This document shows, piece after piece, positions 59,451 through 64,000 of a DNA stretch of 64,000 nt. Position 1 is the stretch's first letter, and every line of letters starts with the position of its first letter. The stretch is from Isochrysis galbana (Eukaryota; Haptophyta; Isochrysidales; Isochrysidaceae), in the NCBI GenBank assembly GCA_018136815.1, contig CM030932.1, forward strand, positions 3,336,614-3,400,613, read 5' to 3'. Both the position numbers and the translations under genes were made by a program. The notes below the pieces were generated by a model. The model did not search any database. It worked only from the letters and a program-made list of their open reading frames with translations, and was not told the origin of the DNA.

Positions 59451-61159
59451 GCCCTAGAAACCACGCACCACGCCAATCGCCAATCGTCAATCGCCGCCCG
59501 CGCGCATCGCACCATCGCGCCGTAGTCGGCCATGTGTGGCGCCGACAACTACGCTAACGTCACCCGGCCGAATGGCGAATGGGCCAGAGTGCCCAACTTT
59601 CGACTTTCGAACGCGACCGGGCGCGCTGGGTGAGAGGGAGAGGGGGCTTGTGCTGGACGGCCAAGAACCAAGAAGTCTTCTTCAAAGAGCAAAGAGCTTG
59701 CGCTGCGCCCGCTGCCCCGGTGTCAACGTGTCAACGAGCCCGCGAACGCGATGCACTTGGCGACCGCCTCGGTAGATGGCACAGTAAGTCCTGCGGTGAC
59801 AGCACAGCGCACAGCACGCGAAGAGCGAAGAGGGGCTGTATGCTCGCCATGGATTCCCGAGCGCGCGGGTGGGTTGTCTACTTGTCTGCGGGGTTGGTTG
59901 GGAGGAAGCGTGTCAATAGTCAATAGCATTGGATGGGGTTCTGCGCGTAGGGAGCGCGTAGGCAAGCCGGTGTCATGCCCTCCTCAGGTTGGGGCTGGAA
60001 GGCAGGTGTGGGTATGGGGTGGGGCTGGCGGCCATGCGGCCATGCTGCGTGGGCAGGGCTGAAGCAGGAAAGAATCGGCCGAGTGCGGTGGCATGTGGCA
60101 TGAAACGCCGGTGAGACCGCCGACCGGTGTACCCGGACCATTTAGTTCGAACACCAGCGACAAGGGGGGGCTGACCACCGCCGTGCTCTCGCCGGAGCGC
60201 TGCGATGGTCGGCCTGTCAGGCGGGTGGGTTGCCATCGCTCTGCCTCGGGCATTCGGATTCGAGCGGGGAGAGTCGAGAGGAAATCTTCCCCCGGTCCCA
60301 CGATAAGAAAAATTGGGCCTCCGGATCAACAAGAGTTTTTCAACCCAGTCTCCCCCACTTCTACTTCTAACATGATCATGGTTGGTAGTCTGGGCGATCT
60401 GATGCCCCGCCCGCCCGCCCCCGGGCTCTGCAGGGCAATCTTCACCCGCGTCTGTGTGCAGCATCGGCCAGCGGCTTGGGCTTCAAGGCCCCATGTCCAT
60501 ATTCTCAGTTGCAATTCTTTTATTGCATCGCGTGAACTAGCAAGAAATACTAACGCAAGACACACAACGCGCCGGAGTTGGGAAACGAGCAACGAGCAGC
60601 TTCGGTGAGGAGGGCCTTGGGGACGGGGTGGGAAGATGGTGGGGAGTACACACAAGATGTGGAAAGCATCAATGATGAACGCCAGGACGGCGAAGAGTGA
60701 ACGGAAGCGGCATCAGTGCCTGCCTCCTCGCAGCTGCCTTTCCCTTCCTTCACTCGACTTCAACACACCTTGCGCAGCGGCTCACATGCATGGCCCATCA
60801 TCGTTAGGTGGGTCACCTCCTCTACCAGCATCCAGGAGTGAGCAGTGCGACAAGCAGGGTCATACCGCGCAAGTCCAAGCAGGGCAAGATCAAGATGGCG
60901 GACGAAGAGGGCTAAGGTTTCCCGGAGGTGTGCAACGCGCGGACCTCTCGGAGGCAGACCTTAGGTAGTGAGAGCATCACGCGTGCTAGACTCGGCTCGA
61001 AAGGCAGCAAATCGGCTGGGGGTAGGTTGGTACTCTGTGTACTGGGGTTGTCGTGCCACTCAAGACGAGCGGGAGGTCCTCCGACACAGACAATGCAAGA
61101 AGGCGCCGACAGGCACCCGTTCTGGTAAGGCACACGAGAGCTAGGATGCGTGAGAAGCA
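59451..61159. other. Intergenic; R5 copy 2 at 59554-59632, no firm gene
   Basis: A lone exon-like stretch (59750-59782, MHLATASVDGT then gtaagt) hints at a WD40 exon but has no partner. Frames at 60093-60968 lack recognisable domains. Confidence 0.4.
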
Positions 61160-62392
61160 TTATTGAGAGTAGACGCCCGCTCCTTCGATGTCCATCGGGT
61201 CGCCGCCTTGCTCTCCTGATGCGAGCTTTGCCTGCGACGATGAGAGAGAGCACATGCGTCATGGGCGTGTGAGGAGGACAAGCGCGAGATGGCGGTACGC
61301 GCCGAGCGTCAAACAAGACATGAGGCGTTGCGCATGTGAGGCACCGCTTGCTCATGTGAAGCCGGTTCCCATCCACGCCCGTCGATTCCGCCTCGCCCAT
61401 TCGATGTGCGCGGATAATGGCAGATAGAGGCCGGTGCCCACAGGCGTGTGTGCGTTGTGGGGTCGAAGGTTGTAAGCCCCAGGGGCTGCTTTGGTCCCGA
61501 TCACGCATTCCACCCACGGGCACTCACCAGCTCGTTCTCGGTCGCTTCCTGATAGGACCCCTCCTTGGCCGGAGCCATCACCATGACCGGCATCGTGCTC
61601 GACACAGTCAATAGCTTCTCCAAAGCGTTCATCAACTTACGGGTCGATGTGGCGTAAATCTTGCGCGGGTCCAGCAAAAGCTCGCACAGGCGTTGAGCCG
61701 TGAAAGGTGTCTCGCTAAACTCGTCAAGCAGCGCCAGCAGGCGCATCAGCACCGAGTCGAAGCCCTCCCCACCTGAGGCCAAGTGTATCCGTGCGGACCG
61801 TCAGCACGCGCGCGCCGCGTGTTTGCATGACGTAAGCATACGTGAAGGAAGGAAACGAGCGTCTCAGGTTGCGCCTCGCCTCTTCCTCCCACAGCGGCGT
61901 CTCTCACCGACATCCGGCTGCCCCCCGTTGTACTCGTTGCAGACCTGTATCATCTTGGCACCGATGAGGGCCTTGAGCTGCACCCACTCAAAGCGACTCC
62001 GGCCGGATGTGGCGAGCTCCTCGAGCACCTTCGTCAGCTGCGGCGTGATGGGCTTGGTCCGCGTGAAAGCTGCATGACCAAGAGGGGGAGAAGGGGGCTG
62101 CGCAGTGGGTATCGTGCCGCTTGGTCCCCTCCTCTCCGTAGCCCACCACTTCCTTCTACCGGCCGCACGCCCGGAGGCAGAGGTGCATCGCCTCTCCATC
62201 CCTACTCCCCGAGCCTCTCCCCCCATCCCTCTTCACCCCCTGCCCCCTCCTCCTGCCCTTTGCCCGCGTGCACTCCTTCCGTCCCTTCCCCCCCTCTCCC
62301 CGGAGAGAGGGAGAGCGGGTCGGGAGGGGAAGGAGTGTGTGCAGCGGGAGGGGCGCACCCTTAAGCTCCTCCTTTGCGGTCTTGTGATCCAT
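61160..62392 (-). CDS. PPP4R2-like regulatory subunit of protein phosphatase 4
   Basis: Model: complement(join(61160..61231, 61528..61772, 61908..62069, 62359..62392)), 170 residues. The introns (289, 135 and 296 bp) have donors aagg|gtgcgc, gtcg|gtgaga and gctg|gtgagt, acceptors catgcag|, gcctcag| and tcgtcgcag|, with phases 1, 1 and 0 all consistent. It reads MDHKTAKEELK-A-FTRTKPITPQ, RFEWVQLKALIGAKMIQV, then LLALLDEFSETPFTAQRLCE, LLLDPRKIYATSTRKLMNAL and EKLLTVSS, the two conserved blocks of PPP4R2. The short C terminus ends GDPMDIEGAGVYSQ. PPP4R2 anchors the PP4 catalytic subunit with PPP4R3 in DNA-damage and centrosome functions. The protein lacks the long acidic tail of the animal form and resembles the short core. 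CT-rich sense sequence precedes the ATG. Confidence 0.88.
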
Positions 62393-62860
62393 CTGTGCGA
62401 TACAGCGGGACAGGAATGCGGAGGGAGCAGAGAGAGCAAGGCGCGGGGGGGGGGAGGGGAGAGAGAGGGGGGGGAGGGCGAGGGAGGGAGAGACGAGGGA
62501 GGAAAGAAGGTAGGGAGAGAGGGGGAAGGCAGGGAGGCTAGAAGGCAGGGAAGGGAGAGAGAGGGAGAGGGAGCAAGAGAGAGAGAGAGGGGGGGAGGGA
62601 GGGAGAGGGGGGCTAGGCGGCGGAGCGGGGGGCGAGCGGCGCCGGCGCCTCAAACCGCGCGCCGCCCGCCCCCTCAAACCCAGAAGGCTCCCGCTCCCGC
62701 GCACAACCCAGAACCCTCCCCTCCCCCAACCCCACCCCCTCACCCCCACCCCGCGGGGCTCCTCGGCCAAACCCAGAAGACAAAACCTTATCATATTCTT
62801 ACCGCTCACGCGGCCGTGGACCCATTACTTTCACGCAGCAAACTTTCCATAACCCCACTA
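62393..62860. repeat. GA-rich tract upstream of PPP4R2, then spacer
   Basis: 62440-62620 is (GA)n/(GGGA)n on the plus strand, CT-rich on the gene's sense strand. 62785-62820 ('aaaaccttatcatattcttaccgctcacgcggcc') weakly resembles the LINE 3' tail at 20905. Confidence 0.55.
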
Positions 62861-63265
62861 GCAACCTACTTTTTTACAAATGGGGGTCAATGGTCAATGG
62901 TCAATGGGGGCCTCGCGCCCCCCTCTCTCCTCTCTCCATCGCGGACACCCTTCGGGGTGGGCCCGTACGCCCGTACAATCAACCACGGCACCCTAGCCTG
63001 TGCCCTCTGGAAGGGGCTGGGCAATCATCATTCTGGCCCAGGCCCCTAGTGGGCGCGGGCCACGATTCGCACTCCCACGCCCAGGCTGGGGCTGCCCTCG
63101 ACCCTCGAGATGACTCCCCCCCCATCCCTCGTCGCCAGGTAGACAGAACAGAGGCATCTGGCCTCTAAGCGGCTCCCTGGGCCAGCGAGGCAAGCGTGGG
63201 AGAGGCAGGGGGGGCCAGGGGCTAAGCCCCAGCCTCCACTGCCCCCTGAGCTGCCCTGGCTGGCC
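62861..63265 (+). repeat. R1-family copy, 5' module
   Basis: Starts 'aacctacttttttacaaatgggggtcaatgg' (hairpin decayed, with an extra duplicated 'tcaatgg') and follows R1 through 'gcgcccccctctctcctctctccatcgcggacaccc', 'ggcccctagtgggcgcgggcc' and 'gccagcgaggcaagcgtgggagaggcagg' to the 'gccccctgagctgccctggctggccc' block. The 3' half is missing. Confidence 0.8.
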
Positions 63266-63548
63266 CTTGTCCCTTGTTGTATCCAGGCTTTTTAGCCTGG
63301 CGATAGTTCTACGAGCTCTACGGTTAGACTTGGTTTCACCAGTCTACTACGGTCAAGTTGCCTTGCTTGGCAGTTTGAGACGCCCAGCTTGCTTGCTTGT
63401 CGTTCCTGGCAATTTCGGTCCCGTGTCTCCCGATTGCCCTATTGTCAGGGTTCGTGTAGGAACTTTCCACAATTGGAAGCACACTTCACACTTGGGCAAG
63501 GTAGCAACTGGTGTTCCACATTGGGAAAGTGGTGTTCCACACCTCACT

Positions 63549-63622
63549 GTTCCACAGCTGACAAGGGTGTTCCTATAAGTGTTCCACAGCTCACAAGGGT
63601 GTTCCTATAAGTGTTCCACAGG
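63549..63622. repeat. 32-bp tandem repeat, 2.3 copies
   Basis: Unit 'gttccacagct.acaagggtgttcctataagt' at 63549 and 63581, with a partial third at 63613. Confidence 0.7.
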
Positions 63623-63659
63623 TCGGACCAAAAGAAAGGGGACCCATGATGCACATATG

Positions 63660-63735
63660 TACTTACATCCCGGGCTCGAACCCTACTGCTGGCAGCCCAC
63701 GCCTGGACTGCTGCTATCTACGCCACGGCAGAGCT
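63660..63735 (-). repeat. tRNA-like / SINE-like sequence
   Basis: Minus strand: TGGCGTAGATAGC (A-box-like) followed ~40 bases on by GGTTCGAGCCC (B box). No convincing cloverleaf acceptor stem, so a tRNA-derived SINE piece or pseudogene is preferred over a real tRNA. Confidence 0.4.
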
Positions 63736-64000
63736 CGCCCTCCTCACCACCTCGTCACCTCGTAAATTACTTTTTAAAGATGACAAAAAAACCAACAACG
63801 TCGTCGTATGTCGTATGCAAGGCTTGCAATATTGTAGTTATGGCCCGCCCGCCCAACGCCCAACGGGGGACAAGCGGCCCCCCGCCCCCGCCCCCCGCCC
63901 CCCCCGCCCCCCGCCGCCCGCCCTCTCTGCTTGCGAAACGAACCCCGCCCCCTCTTCCTCTCTCTTCTATGTTCTCTTATGTAAAAAAGCCCCCGACGCG
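63736..64000. other. Low-complexity end of window
   Basis: C-rich (ccccgcccc)n at 63880-63920. No gene is supported. Confidence 0.5.

Noticed and set aside
59720-59785. WD40-like exon MHLATASVDGT followed by gtaagt
   Set aside because: Only 11 residues; no neighbouring WD40 exon found on the same strand within reach.
60093-60968. Open frames of 110-171 codons
   Set aside because: No domain, no splice-consistent extension, composition typical of non-coding GC-rich DNA.
63660-63735. Functional tRNA gene on the minus strand
   Set aside because: A box deviates and no 7-bp acceptor stem could be closed; treated as SINE-like.

Overview
The window looks like nuclear DNA of a flagellated alga with a complex (secondary) plastid, most likely a haptophyte or close relative. 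The evidence is: GC-rich genes with short introns (62-240 bp, mostly GT-AG, one GC-AG); a lycopene beta-cyclase whose N terminus looks like a signal peptide plus transit region; flagellar or centriolar genes (POC1, a small RIIa-domain protein); a GT29 sialyltransferase-like enzyme; and abundant CT/GA tracts. The lineage is inferred. There are three 100-base assembly gaps (4079-4178, 19912-20011, 56012-56111).

Host genes, left to right: HMG-box protein (5426-6410 +); POC1 (10801-9014 -); a DBINO-containing INO80-like protein with no ATPase lobe (15493-18350 +); UBE3D/HECT_2-like protein (23330-21315 -); acidic protein with an out-of-frame ankyrin tail (24342-25006 +); PDZ plus proline-rich plus multi-TM protein (26646-30041 +); a short protein with two GLxxRPELNG repeats (35684-36124 +); GT29 sialyltransferase-like (40545-39415 -); lycopene cyclase (43112-41240 -); ketopantoate reductase (50002-48905 -); prominin-like pentaspan protein (53028-50764 -); ankyrin protein cut by a gap (56011-55412 -); RIIa protein (57856-57438 -); PPP4R2-like PP4 regulatory subunit (62392-61160 -). 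They do not form one pathway. The exon models were joined by hand from splice sites, phase and family similarity.

Between the genes lies a dense layer of retroelements. Two related LINE families carry CCCH-finger ORF1 and APE-type endonuclease (LINE-B 1112-4078; LINE-A 34974-31486). Short non-autonomous families (called R1 and R4 here) share their 5' design. LINE-A, R1 and R4 each have one copy bounded by exact 16-18 bp target-site duplications. Most families begin with a small AT-rich hairpin a few bases before the first ATG; the stem sequence differs between copies but pairing is kept. A hAT element with 21-bp inverted repeats and an 8-bp duplication (11591-12474) sits inside a LINE remnant. 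A Copia-type gag-pol (43207-48140) has an Asn in place of the second YVDD Asp and is cut short by a tRNA-derived SINE-like sequence.

The most unusual stretch is 31.1-38.9 kb. A LINE-A copy splits one ORF and an R1 copy splits a 65-residue ORF, and next to the latter are two inverted copies of a pair of tiny genes, one coding a 55-aa single-TM protein. The compact, partly decayed genes suggest an integrated small DNA virus or virophage-like element, but no hallmark capsid or packaging ATPase is visible, so that origin is only a hypothesis.
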